Assembly: GCA_029783825.1 (NCBI GenBank)
Contig: JAREIK010002450.1
Location: 2,192,539-2,256,538, forward strand
DNA length: 64,000 nt
Origin: Sapria himalayana
Lineage: Eukaryota > Streptophyta > Magnoliopsida > Malpighiales > Rafflesiaceae
Direction of reading: 5' to 3'
In this document: positions 36,344 through 47,127 of the stretch, piece after piece
Layout of the letters: the number at the start of each line of letters is the position of its first letter
How positions within the stretch are numbered: position 1 is the first letter of the stretch
The notes under the pieces: model-generated
Told to the model about the DNA's origin: nothing
What the model saw: only the letters and a program-made list of their open reading frames with translations
Database searches by the model: none
Position numbers and translations under genes: made by a program

Positions 36344-36461
36344 CATATTTGTGAATGTCAATGTGCTTCTTATCATGTTTTGTTAGGATGATATATTCAT
36401 TACATATTTGTGAATGTCAATGTGCTTCTTATCATGTTTTGTTAGGATGATATATTCATTA
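36344..36461. repeat. 59-bp tandem repeat, two copies
   Basis: CATATTTGTGAATGTCAATG through ATATTCATTA occurs at 36344-36402 and again at 36403-36461 with no visible difference. Confidence 0.95.
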
Positions 36462-36522
36462 CCTATTTTTATAGTCTTTGTTTTTTTTTTGATGTTTATA
36501 TAACTTGAATTACATATGAGAG

Positions 36523-36897
36523 ATGAGAATTCAAGTGGTCAATAATCTCAATCCATGGGGAGATGTAGAGGTAAATCAATTAACAGTTCATAGAAAAGGA
36601 ATTCGATATTTATTTAGTGATGACAATACTACAAATGTCTATCTATATTTCCCTACAGGTATAGAGGATACTTTGGCATCACTTCATCATGAGACATATG
36701 GATTGATTACAACTGATATTTCATCTTCATCTCATTTTGCACTAGAATATATTGTTATTTTTGTCCCACATATCTTAAGAGATACATGTGTTAGTACTAT
36801 AGCATCGATAATAGTTGGATATTTACAATCCATTCTTTACATGCAAAGTTATGAAAAAAATATCATTCGGCCTATAATTGACAAAAACAATATGTAG
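36523..36897 (+). CDS. Hypothetical 124-residue ORF, unrecognised
   Basis: ATG at 36523, TAG at 36895-36897, open for 124 codons with mixed, non-repetitive amino-acid content (for example NNLNPWGDVEVNQLTVHRKG near the start and ILRDTCVSTIASIIVG near residue 85). In such AT-rich DNA this is longer than expected by chance, though not decisively so. It lies 259 bp downstream of the acidic end of the TNP2 remnant, in the same orientation, where the second gene of a CACTA element often begins. I do not recognise any domain. No signal peptide is evident; residues 78-100 are hydrophobic and could be a membrane helix. It could be a transposon exon, a relic, or chance. Confidence 0.35.
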   Translation: MRIQVVNNLNPWGDVEVNQLTVHRKGIRYLFSDDNTTNVYLYFPTGIEDTLASLHHETYGLITTDISSSSHFALEYIVIFVPHILRDTCVSTIASIIVGYLQSILYMQSYEKNIIRPIIDKNNM

Positions 36898-37743
36898 CTT
36901 TCAGAAATTTACTACATACATGCATTATCTAAAATATTATAGCATCTATAATAGTCTTTATAACCTGTTAAAATACTTAGACATCAATTATTGTTCTACT
37001 TTTTTTAGAGGACATGAAGAATCTAGATGCATTGAGTTTGCAAAAATTATATAAAATTTTTTTCGTGATATCTAAAATGTCTCGTGATTAGCTGATCTTT
37101 ACTATGTTTAGTGTATATTAAAATCTATCGTATTTATGATTGTGAATATGATTTTAGATAGGAAAATCAAATTACAATCAATATTATTGAAAATTTGTTA
37201 TGATAGAAAGATTATGATAATACATAGATGAGTCTTGAAAATTAAATTCATACATTACAAAAAAAATATATATGATGATGTATATGATAAAATTTAAAGC
37301 TGTACATATCATAACAGTTAGATTGAAAATGATGTTATAATTTTTATCATTTATGACTTAATGATTTGTAATATTTTTTTTGTTTTAGTTTTATTTTGAA
37401 AGATTATGTTACCATATTTTATTTTAATAAGTATTAATTATAATTTTAATTTAAATACTTTTTTAAATGTTTTTTTAATTCATAATTTTAAATTTTCTAT
37501 ATACTAGGTATGTGTGTGTATATTTTGTATTTACATTATGTATACATGTATCTACAAAATAATTTCTATCTATATACAACATGTATATGTATATATTCAA
37601 TATGAGTGTATATACACATTGTATGTACATTCTATATACATTATGTATGTATTTTGTATATTATAATACACAATAATTATATTATATGTATATATAGATA
37701 CACATAACAATTAACAGATCTATGTTATGTATAATATATTGAT
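36898..37743. other. AT-rich spacer with TATGTA-type low-complexity sequence
   Basis: No gene is supported. From about 37500 to 37735 the sequence is dominated by imperfect TATGTATA/TATACA words related to the minisatellite further right. Confidence 0.6.
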
Positions 37744-37935
37744 ATAATGCTGCCATCATGCTCAGCACTTGCCACCTACACACACTATCCATGGGACATG
37801 GCCCATGATAGTCCAGGGTCTAGGGACTGGGCCCTTGTGAGGTGGACCAGGTGCCATGGACAAGCCCTGATTAGGGCATGCTTGGCTCTCCTGGTTCAGA
37901 CCCAGGCTATTCTAGGTAGGGCACGTGTCATGCCA
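37744..37935. repeat. GC-rich fragment resembling hAT subterminal sequence
   Basis: An isolated GC-rich patch with GGGACATGGCCCATGATAG- and GGGCATGCTTGGCTC-like words resembles the subterminal parts of the hAT element at 586-5000 and the element at 10607-11134. No TAGAGGTGTC end is seen on either side, so it would be a relic without termini. Confidence 0.4.
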
Positions 37936-38720
37936 GACAATAACCATTCTCATCACAATTGTTGGCAAAGATTTTCATGAGAACTTTCTGGAGTATCTTA
38001 ATTTCTTTTTTCTATGAAGTTTGAGGTGATGAATATATATAATATTCGTTATATTTATTGCACAATTTTAATTTATGTATTTTTATTTCACTTGTATCTA
38101 GTATAGGTAGTGTAGTGCTTATATTGATGGCATGCTCCAAACACTTTTATTTTTGTTCTTTAATAAAATCATAAGGTGTCTTGGGGCAGTCTCCAACATA
38201 TTAGCTGAAATGATGGTGGTGGTGGTATTATCACTTTTATTTCTCCCATTTTATATCATGTTCAATAATATAAATACAGGCGTTTAGGTGCATGATTCTT
38301 AATGCAACCAAACCTATAAAAGAGACAAAGTACAATACCATACAGAAGAAGAAATACATGATGAAAATTTATCTTCGAGAGCATGTTAGATTTATAAGAT
38401 AGAAAGCATGTTGTGATTGAATTAGCATCAAGGTCATTAGAGATTGTATAATTTTTTTTTTGGCACGTGTTATATTTTTGTTATGTTTTGAAAGATAAAA
38501 ATTCTATTTGTCTGGACATGTACTGTTCTGATTTTCACTAGGCAACTTTTTTTATTTTCTATTTGTCAATTAGTTTTCGTAAAGTCTGAAGCCTGTGCAA
38601 TTTGTTAATGCTACTAGGTTTCTACTTACCATGCAGAGTTGGATGTTCTGGCAATGCAATATTAGGGCTCATGTGCTAGCTCTTATGGTGTGTGATTTTT
38701 ATTTTCAGTCATGTGGCTCA
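37936..38720. other. AT-rich spacer, nothing recognised
   Basis: It contains a short GGT trinucleotide run (about 38214-38227). No ORF or element end is supported. Confidence 0.5.
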
Positions 38721-38900
38721 TGACATGCACTGTATATGTACAAGTATATAAGTATGAATATACTTGGTATATACAAACGTATATAATGAGTATATACGTA
38801 GGTATATAATGAGTATGTACATAAGTGAGTGCATATATTTATTTGTAGACATGTATATATTGTCATACATACATGCCCATTCACACACACACACACATGT
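38721..38900. repeat. Outlying copies of the TATATAC minisatellite and (CA)n
   Basis: Units such as GTATATAATGAGTATATACG (about 38776-38815) match the minisatellite at 40640-41628. A (CA)n run lies at about 38883-38898. Confidence 0.8.
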
Positions 38901-39261
38901 TTGAATATATAATTGCTCGAGCTGGGCGAGTCATCATCATGCATTGCTTACCGATGCAGGTCATAAAAGTCATGAATATTAGACCTTTCCCAAACCGTGG
39001 CATAAAGATATTTCTTATCTAGGCCAGCTTGGCAGAAATAGGTTGGTCTTAATTCTTTTAGTAATTGTGTAGATATGCAATTATCACATGGTACAAAATG
39101 TATGTATGAAGAAATAAGTTTTCTTGCTGTAGGCACTACAATGATTAGTTATAATTGTACTGTGTCTTAGGATGATGATAATGATGCTCATGTAGTGTCG
39201 TGTAACTTTATTACATCTCACAAAACTGTATTCAATTGGAAGGAAAAATGTATCATTACAT

Positions 39262-39360
39262 GATTTTTACAGGCCGCAGGTGCCAAAAGGAATATCAGGT
39301 CCTGTTTAGGGAGAAGCAGCTCACTGCCACGTCAAAAACTCGCTCAATCTCAAAATAAAT
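39262..39360 (+). other. Possible exon ending near the trinucleotide array
   Basis: After a TTTTTACAG acceptor (about 39262-39270) the plus strand is open as AAGAKRNIRSCLGRSSSLPR then QKLAQSQNKW, with codon-like composition. A GGTTGG donor candidate lies at about 39360. The frame stays open into the trinucleotide array beyond. I do not recognise the protein. It may be one exon of a decayed or active host gene. Confidence 0.35.
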
Positions 39361-39409
39361 GGTTGGTAGAAAAGTATATCAATCTAGCAACATTGCTAGC
39401 CCCACTTTT

Positions 39410-39680
39410 ATTATCAGCAGCAACAGTGGTAGTGGCAGCGATAGTAGTAGTAGCAGTAGTTGCATCAGCAGTGACAGCCACAGCAGTAGTGGCGCCAGCA
39501 GCAGTAGCGGCGGCTGCAACAGGGGCAGTGGAACCGGTAATGGCAGCAGTAGTAGCGATAGCAGTAGTAGCAGTGGTGGCGGCAGCGGCAGAAGTAATGG
39601 CGGCGACAACAGTAGTGGCGGCGGCAGCAGCAGTAGGAGCAATAATATCAGTAGCGTCAGCAGCAGTAGCAATAGAAAAT
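39410..39680. repeat. Imperfect (AGY)n/(GCN)n trinucleotide array
   Basis: About 265 bp of GCAGTAGTAGCGG-type triplets, less AT-rich than the surroundings. Because the period is three, long ORFs appear in several frames on both strands (Ala/Val-rich, Ser/Gly-rich, Leu-rich). None has features of a gene by itself. Confidence 0.95.
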
Positions 39681-39689
39681 GTTGTATAT

Positions 39690-39818
39690 ACTTACATATA
39701 CACACACATATATGACTACAGTATTTGTACATATAATACTACAGTATTATATGTACATATATACTGAGTATATACACGTACACAGTATATATGAACATAT
39801 ATACTACAGTATTATATA
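39690..39818. repeat. TATATAC minisatellite, short block
   Basis: Imperfect units such as GTACATATATACTGAGTATA of the same family as 40640-41628. Confidence 0.85.
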
Positions 39819-40120
39819 TTTATCAAAACATAACTTTTTTATTTGTTTTTTTTTGATTTTATTCACTGATTTAAATTTCGTACAGATATGGTACCTCATT
39901 GTTCTCCTTATGAAGTTTGTATAAGTGAGGGATTTTTTATTAGATATGATGCACCATGACTCGGATAACTTTGTAGCAGTAGAAAGATGGTGATCAGAGG
40001 AGGTGAGGAAGAGAAAACAACATCAATGCACTGATAGATTATACTTTATACACTATTAGTAGATACATTGATGAATAAGATGTAATAAAATTTTGTTATA
40101 TCTTTCTTTTAAATATGTAA

Positions 40121-40500
40121 GACAAGGGTTGCTTAGATTGCAGTTATTCAAAATTATTATTCTAATAATTTATTCATCATATTGTGTTGCACATTAGCAT
40201 GGTGGAGTGCTCCATTTTTTTAGGTTCAAGTTTCTTATTTATTTGTTAATGGTTACTACTACAGATGACCAGTCTATATTTCATCTGCCAGTTCTTTAGC
40301 TTGTCAGCTTAGTCATGGCGAGGCAGAGAAACCCCCTTATAAGCCTTGGGACTGGTAGAGAGTTATGGTAGTGGGGAGGCAAGATGCGAACTTTGATGCC
40401 CCAAGCCTAGCTCATGGCTCATCTTCCAGGTTTTTCTTTAATAGTTTTTAAAGATATTTTCTAAAATTTAAATAATCTTTGTATTTCATATTTATGTTGA
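40121..40500. other. Unique spacer between minisatellite copies
   Basis: A patch at about 40290-40430 is less AT-rich (GGCGAGGCAGAGAAACCCCC). No product is recognised. Confidence 0.4.
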
Positions 40501-40506
40501 TAACAA

Positions 40507-40620
40507 AGTTTTCTATCATCTTTATGAAGTATAAATGGGATCATACTAATTTGTTGCAATTTTGTGTCATCTTTGTGAAGTATAAATGGGATAATACTAA
40601 TTTGTTGTAGTTTCGTGTCA
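40507..40620. repeat. 54-bp tandem repeat, two copies
   Basis: The block with TGAAGTATAAATGGGAT followed by ACTAATTTGTTG occurs at about 40507-40560 and 40561-40615, with a few differences. Confidence 0.85.
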
Positions 40621-40639
40621 TCTGAGGTTATGTGATTAT

Positions 40640-41628
40640 ATATATGTACATATAATACTACAGTATATACATACATATATACTGTAGTATATAGTGCATA
40701 TATAATGAGTATATACGTACATATATATCGAGTATATATGTACGTATATACTGAGTATATACTTGCGTATATATCGAGTACATATATACTCAGTATATAC
40801 ATGCATATAAACTAAGTATATACGTGCATATATACTCAGTATATACGTGCATATATACTTGGTATATGCATACGTATAAACTCAGCATATACGTACTATA
40901 AACTCAATATATACATACATATATAATCATTACATACATACGTATATACTTGGTATATACGTACCTATATACTCAATATATACACACATATATGCTGTAG
41001 TATATAAGTACGTATATAATAAGTATATGTATGTATATACTATAGTATATGTACATATAATATTGTAGTATTAAATGTAAATATATACTTAGTATATACA
41101 TATATTTATACTCAGTATATATGTGCATATAAACTTTGTATATACATGCATATATACTCACCATATACGTGTGTATATACTTGGTATATACGTACTATAT
41201 ACTAGGTATATACGTACGTATTTACTGAGTACATACGTACGTATATACTCGGTATATATGTACTATATACTTGGTATATATGTACTATATTCTCGGTATA
41301 TACATACTTTATACTTGGTATAAACGTACTATATACTCTGTATATATATAGAGATATACTCGGTATATACATACGTATATACCAGGTATATATGTACATA
41401 TATACCGAGTATATACGCACATATATACTACAGAATATGTACATATAATACTGTAGTATTATATGTACATATAATATTGTAGTATTAAATGTACGTTTAT
41501 ATCGAGTATATATGTACTCAGTATATATGTACATATAATACTGCAGTATATATGTAGATATACTGTAGTAATTTATGTAACGAGTGAAATCTTTGTATAT
41601 ATGTAGATATATACTGTAGTATTATATA
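40640..41628. repeat. 22-23-bp near-palindromic minisatellite, about 40 copies
   Basis: Consensus-like units are GTGCATATATACTCAGTATATAC (23 bp) and GTACTATATACTAGGTATATAC (22 bp). Each unit contains inverted GTATATAC/GTATATAC-type halves around a CTNRG centre, so single units and neighbours can fold on themselves. The array is imperfect throughout. ORFs over it on both strands (rich in Y, I, V and T) are artefacts. Confidence 0.92.
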
Positions 41629-42059
41629 TTTATCAAAACATAAATTTATATATATATATATATATATATATTGATTTTATTGGTTTGTTTAAATTTCGTA
41701 TAGTTATTGTACCACATTGTTCCCCATATGAAGCTTATATAAGTGAAGAGATTTTTCACTAGAGATGATGAATCATAACTCGGACAGCTTTGTCGTAGCA
41801 GAAAGATGGTGATCAAAGGAGCGGAGAAAAAGAAAGCAACGTCAATGCACGGATAGATTATAATTTATGCATTGTAGGTAGATACATTGATGAATAAAAT
41901 GAAATACAATTTTGTTATGTTTTTGTTTGATTTATGTAAATTATTGAATCAGAATAATTAATTAAATGATTTTATTTTTTGTTAATTATAAATTATTGTG
42001 TATAGTTTTAATTTTAATTCAATTTAATATAAAAATATTAAATTATTTAATTAAATATT

Positions 42060-42595
42060 TTGAAAAATAAAAAAAATTTCTGAAAATAGTTTCGGAATGA
42101 AAATAGCTAGGGAATTTTCTATTGCTAATTTAGCTAGGGAATTTTCCCTTGCTAATTTAGCTAGAGAATTTTCCTTTACTAATTTAGATAGAGAAATTAT
42201 TATTTTAGCTAGAGATATTACCTTCACTAAAACTTTGGCTAGTGACTATTTCCCTCGCTAATTTTTAGCGACGAGCACTTTAGATTAGGAAAGCTTTTGT
42301 CATCATATATGTTTAGTGATGGAAAAGCCCCAGTTAGCTTTGGAATCTTCCCTTGCTAATTTAGCTAGGGAATTTTCACTTACTAATTTAGCTAGGAAAA
42401 TTAATATTTTAGCTAGGGATATGTCTGTCACTAAAATTTTAGCTAGGGACTCTTTCCCTCGCCAATTTTTAGCGACGAGCACGTTAGATTGGGATGGTTC
42501 CGTCATTATTCTGTCGTTATATCTCATTTAGTAACGGAAAATGCTCATTTAGCTAGGGAATTGTCCCTAGCTATATGAGATTTTTCTTGTGGTGA
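42060..42595. mobile_element. CACTA-type right terminus with subterminal repeats
   Basis: Ends in TTTTTCTTGTGGTG (42582-42595), a CACCACAAGAAAAA terminus in inverse, a variant of the CACTA terminus. Upstream are tandem units of about 27 bp (AGCTAGGGAATTTTCCCTTG followed by CTAATTT) organised in two larger blocks (about 42100-42290 and 42340-42490), each ending TTTTTAGCGACGAGCAC. The rest of the element to the left is not recognised. Confidence 0.65.
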
Positions 42596-43555
42596 TCATT
42601 CTTTTGGCACTTTTGTATCATTTCTTATATTTAAATAGACGTCATTTTATGATTATTATATTTATTTAGATCTGTGCAAATATTAGATTAATACTTGAGT
42701 AATATATTCTATGGAATACAACTCTAAATTATTCCAAGTCAAGTATTAATATTCAAGGGTGATATTAATACATTAAGACTAAAATGAAGGTTTACTAATA
42801 TAGATATTAATTTAACACTTGAGTATTTGTTGGAGAATATATACTAAACTGACCCACTTTGATAATGTTTCTTAAATTGTTAATAAGTGTCATATACATT
42901 CTCATAGTGAATATTAGAATGAATTGTTCATTGATCTGAAGTCACTACAGTTCTCTACATAAGGAGTTCTATACTTTAGTTTTAGTAAATGACACTTATA
43001 ACAAGGATGGTTATAAGTGTTGTTTAACAATTTAGAGGGATGTAATTTATGTAGATACAATTTGTCCATTCTATGTAACAGCAATGATATCAGTTAGCCC
43101 CTTGATTGAGTAGGACTGCTAAAATACATGACCATGCTAAAATAAGTCAATATGAGATTATAGCTTAATTGTTTAAGTCAATTTACTTAAATATCAAGAC
43201 ACATATAGATTGATGTGCGGATGTTACATTTTAGAAATGTGTGTCATTATTGACACATCCATTTAGTAAATTGCACATCCTTTTAGAAAATTATGTGAAA
43301 AAAAACCAAAAGATTTTATAAAATGGGAGAGTTAAAACAAGAGAAATAACAAAGAAATATTTATGTGGATACCGCTAGAGGGACGGACTTTTGATTGTGC
43401 TAGGTTTCAACTGAACCATTCAGTATCAAAAGTATTTTTTTCTACACTACAATAAGTAACATCATTGTACATTGTTTAATTATATTCACTTGGATTATTG
43501 GTTGGTTCCTAGTCCGAAACAAGATTCAGATATGAAATTTACTGGAACCATAACA
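42596..43555. other. AT-rich stretch, possibly LTR-like
   Basis: A TGTTGGAGAATA word at 42827 resembles an LTR start, and the following 720 bp is non-coding and complex enough to be an LTR. No matching copy, primer binding site or end was found, so this is only a possibility. Confidence 0.35.
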
Positions 43556-46500
43556 AGATAGATATATAGAAAGAAAGATAGTTAGATAGATAGATATATA
43601 GATAGATAAATGGATGGATATATAGATAGATATATAGACATACAAATACGTAGATATATAAGTAGATAGATAGATAGATAAGTAGATAGATAGATTGATT
43701 GATAAATAAATAAATAGATAGATATATAGATAAATAAATCGACAGGCAGACAGGTCAATATTTAGATATATAAAAAGATAGATAAACAAGTAGAAAGATC
43801 AATATTCAGATAGAAAGATAGATAGAAAGATAGAAAAATTGACAGATAAACAAATATACAGGTAGACAAATAGATAGATAGAAAGATAGATAAATAGACA
43901 CATAGACATATAGATGGATAGATAGATAAACAGATAGATAGATAGTCATAAAAATATATAAAGATATATACAGATAGACAGACAGACAGATAGATAGATA
44001 TATAGATAGTTAGATAAATAAATAGACAAATAGAAATATTGATAGATAAACAAACTAATAGATAGACATATAGAATGAAAGATAGATAAATAAATAGATT
44101 GATATATAGACTGATGAAGTGATAGACATGTCGACAAATAGATAGATAGATAGGTAGACAGATAGATTGATTGATTGACATATAGACAAATATGTAGAAA
44201 GATATATAAAAAGATAGATAGAAAGATATATTGATAACCATATAGATAAATAGATAGATATAAAGATAGATAGATATACAAAAAGAGAGATAAATAGATA
44301 TATAGAAAGATAGATAGATAGAAAGATAGATAGATAGATAGGCAGATAGACAAATAGAGAGATAGAGAGAGGCAAATAGACAAATCAATAGAGAGGCAGA
44401 TAGGTATATATAAAAATATATAGATATACAAATAGTAAGATTAGTAGATAGGTAGATAAGAAAATAGATAGATAGATAGTTAGTTAGATAGACAAATAGA
44501 CAAATAGATAGATTGGCAGATAGATATATAGATAGATATATAGATATATAGATAGGCAAATAGATAGATAGATAGATAGACATATTGACAAATAGATACA
44601 TAGATAGATAAACTTATAGATTGATAGGATAATAGACTAATAGATAGAAGGATAGTTAGAAAGATAGATTGATTGATTGATAAATAAATAGATAGATAAA
44701 CACATAGTTATACAGTTAGATAGATAGACAAATAAATAGATAAAAAGATAGACAGATAGATAGATAGACAAATGGATAAATATACATATAGGCTGATAGG
44801 CAGATAGAGAAATGAATAGATAGTAAGATCAGATAGATAAACAGATAGTCATATAGACATATAAACAAATAGATAGATATGCAGATAGACAGATAAATAG
44901 ATACATAGAAAAATAGATAGTCGGATAGATTGATAGATAGATATATAGATAGGTAAGCTAATAGACTAATAGATAGAAAGATTTATTGAAAGAAAGATAG
45001 TTAGATAGATATTGAGTTAGATAGATAATTAGTTAGATAGATAGATGGTTAGATAGTTAGATAGATTGATAGACTAATAGATAAATACATAGACAGACAG
45101 ATAGATAGATAAATAAACATATATAAATTTACACATGTAGATAGATAGACATATAAATAGATAAATAGATAGACATATAAATAGATAGACAGAGAGAGAT
45201 ATGAACACATAAAAATATAGATTGATAAATAGACAGATAGATATATAGATAGATAGATAGATAGATAGACATATAGACATATATATATATATATATAGAT
45301 TGATAAACATATAAACAAATAGAAATATATACATATAAATAGAATGACAGACAGATAGATAGTTAGATAGATAAACATATAAACAAATAAATAGATATAA
45401 AGATAGATAGAAAGACACATAATTAATAAAAACATAGATAGATAGATTAATAGTCTGATAAATCGATTGATAGATAGACAGATAGATAAATAGATAGGGA
45501 GAAAGAGATATTAGTAGATTGTATATACATAGATAGATAGATAGATAGACCAATAGAGTGAAATTTGATATATTGATAGAAAGATAGACATATACACAGA
45601 AAGACAAATAGATAGATATATCGAAAGACAAATTGACCTATGGATAGATAGAAAGACAAATAGGCAAATATATAAAAAGAAAGATAGACAAATAGATAGA
45701 TATATAGGCATATAGAGAGATAGATAGGTAGGCAAATAGGTAGATAGATAGATAGATAGATAGACAAATGGTAGATAGGTAGATAGAAGGATAGACAGAT
45801 AGATAGATATATATAGTTAGATAGAACATTAGATTGGAAAATAAATAGATAGCCAAATAGATAGATACACATATAAACATATAGAAAGATAGATAGATAG
45901 GCTGATAGATAGAAACATAGTTAGATAATTAGATAGATAGGTAGATAGATAGATAGATAGTTAGATAAATAATTAGATAGATAGATAGATAGACAAATAG
46001 GCAAATATATAGAAAGAAAGATAGACAAATCAATAGATAGATATGCAAATAGATAGATAGATAAAAAGATAGGCAAATAGATAGATATAGAGATAGGCAA
46101 ATAGATAGATAGATTGCTAGACAAATAGGTTGATAAGTAGATAGATAGATGGACAGATAGATAGATATATAGTTAGATATATAATTAGATAGATAAATAA
46201 ATTGATTGGCAAATAGACAAAAACACATATTAACATATAGATAGATAAATTGATTGATTGATAGAAACATAGTTAGATATTTAGATAGATAAGCAGATAG
46301 ACAGACAGATAGATAGAAAGATAGATAAATATATAGATAGATAGATAGATATATACATAGACAAATAGAAATATCGACAAATAGATAGATATACAGAAAG
46401 AGAGAGAGAAAGATTGATAGATAGATAGATAGATACAAAGACATATAGATAGATTGATAGATTGATTTCTACATAAATAGATAGACAGATAGATAGATAA

Positions 46501-47127
46501 AGAGATAGAGAGATATATAGATAGATAATTTGATTGATAGATAGATATATTGACAAATAGACAAATATATTGATAGATAGCTTGATAGATAAATAAATAA
46601 ATAAATATATATATATATAATGATAAAAAGATAGGCAGATATAGTGATAAAGAATTAGACAAATAGATAGATAGATAGAAATATTTATAGTTTTATTGAT
46701 AGATAAATAGATAGACAGATAGATTGATATATAGTTAGACAAACAGATAGATAGATAGATAGATAGACATATAAAAAGATAGATAGATAGACAAATAGAC
46801 ATATTGACATATATAGAGATGAATAGACAAAAATATAAACTATTACATAGATAGATATATAAACAGATAAAGATATATAGGTTTACAAATAGATAGATAT
46901 ATAAATAGACAGATAGATTGATATACAGATAGATAGATGGATCGATAGATAGATAGATGGACCGATATATAGATAGATAGATAATTAGATGTATAAATAG
47001 ATAGATAGATAGATAAAGAAATAGATAAATAGAAAGATAGACATATAGATAGATAGATAGATTGACAGATACACAAATAGATAGATAATTAGATAGATAA
47101 AAAGATAGATAAATAGATAGAAAGATA
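43556..47127 (+). repeat. GATA/GACA array A, about 3.6 kb
   Basis: Continuous imperfect GATA tetranucleotide sequence with GACA, AATA and GATT variants, always with GATA on the plus strand. Larger local duplications are visible, for example blocks with GACAAATAGGCAAATATATA near 45655 and 45995. All long minus-strand ORFs here read repeats of Ile-Tyr-Leu-Ser and are artefacts of the tetranucleotide. The array ends abruptly at the CACCACAAA terminus at 47128. Confidence 0.97.

Larger units (their letters stand above)
39819..41940 (+). repeat. Duplicated segments of about 300 bp flanking the minisatellite
   Basis: Copy 1 (39819-40120) and copy 2 (41629-41940) share TTTATCAAAACATAA, TTAAATTTCGTA(C/T)AG, a GTACCNCATTGTTC block, GCAGAAAGATGGTGATCA and GTAGATACATTGATGAATAA. 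Each is preceded by minisatellite DNA ending in CAGTATTATATA. In both copies a YAG site is followed by a frame reading VPHCSPYE and then ISE, and differences between copies leave most of these codons similar. This suggests an ancestral exon. Confidence 0.85.

Noticed and set aside
39359..39767. Ser/Gly-rich, Ala/Val-rich and Leu-rich ORFs over the trinucleotide array
   Set aside because: A triplet array opens several frames on both strands simultaneously. Only the exon-like part before it is kept as a low-confidence feature.
40461..41534. ORFs over the TATATAC minisatellite on both strands
   Set aside because: They are repeats of Tyr/Ile/Val/Thr codons imposed by the minisatellite unit.
40640..41628. 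CRISPR-like array of short near-palindromic repeats
   Set aside because: Units abut without unique spacers, diverge freely and lie in plant DNA; this is a minisatellite.
43447..43460. CACTACAATAAGT as a CACTA left end
   Set aside because: No subterminal repeats follow and no partner end is found; a short match in AT-rich DNA is not enough.
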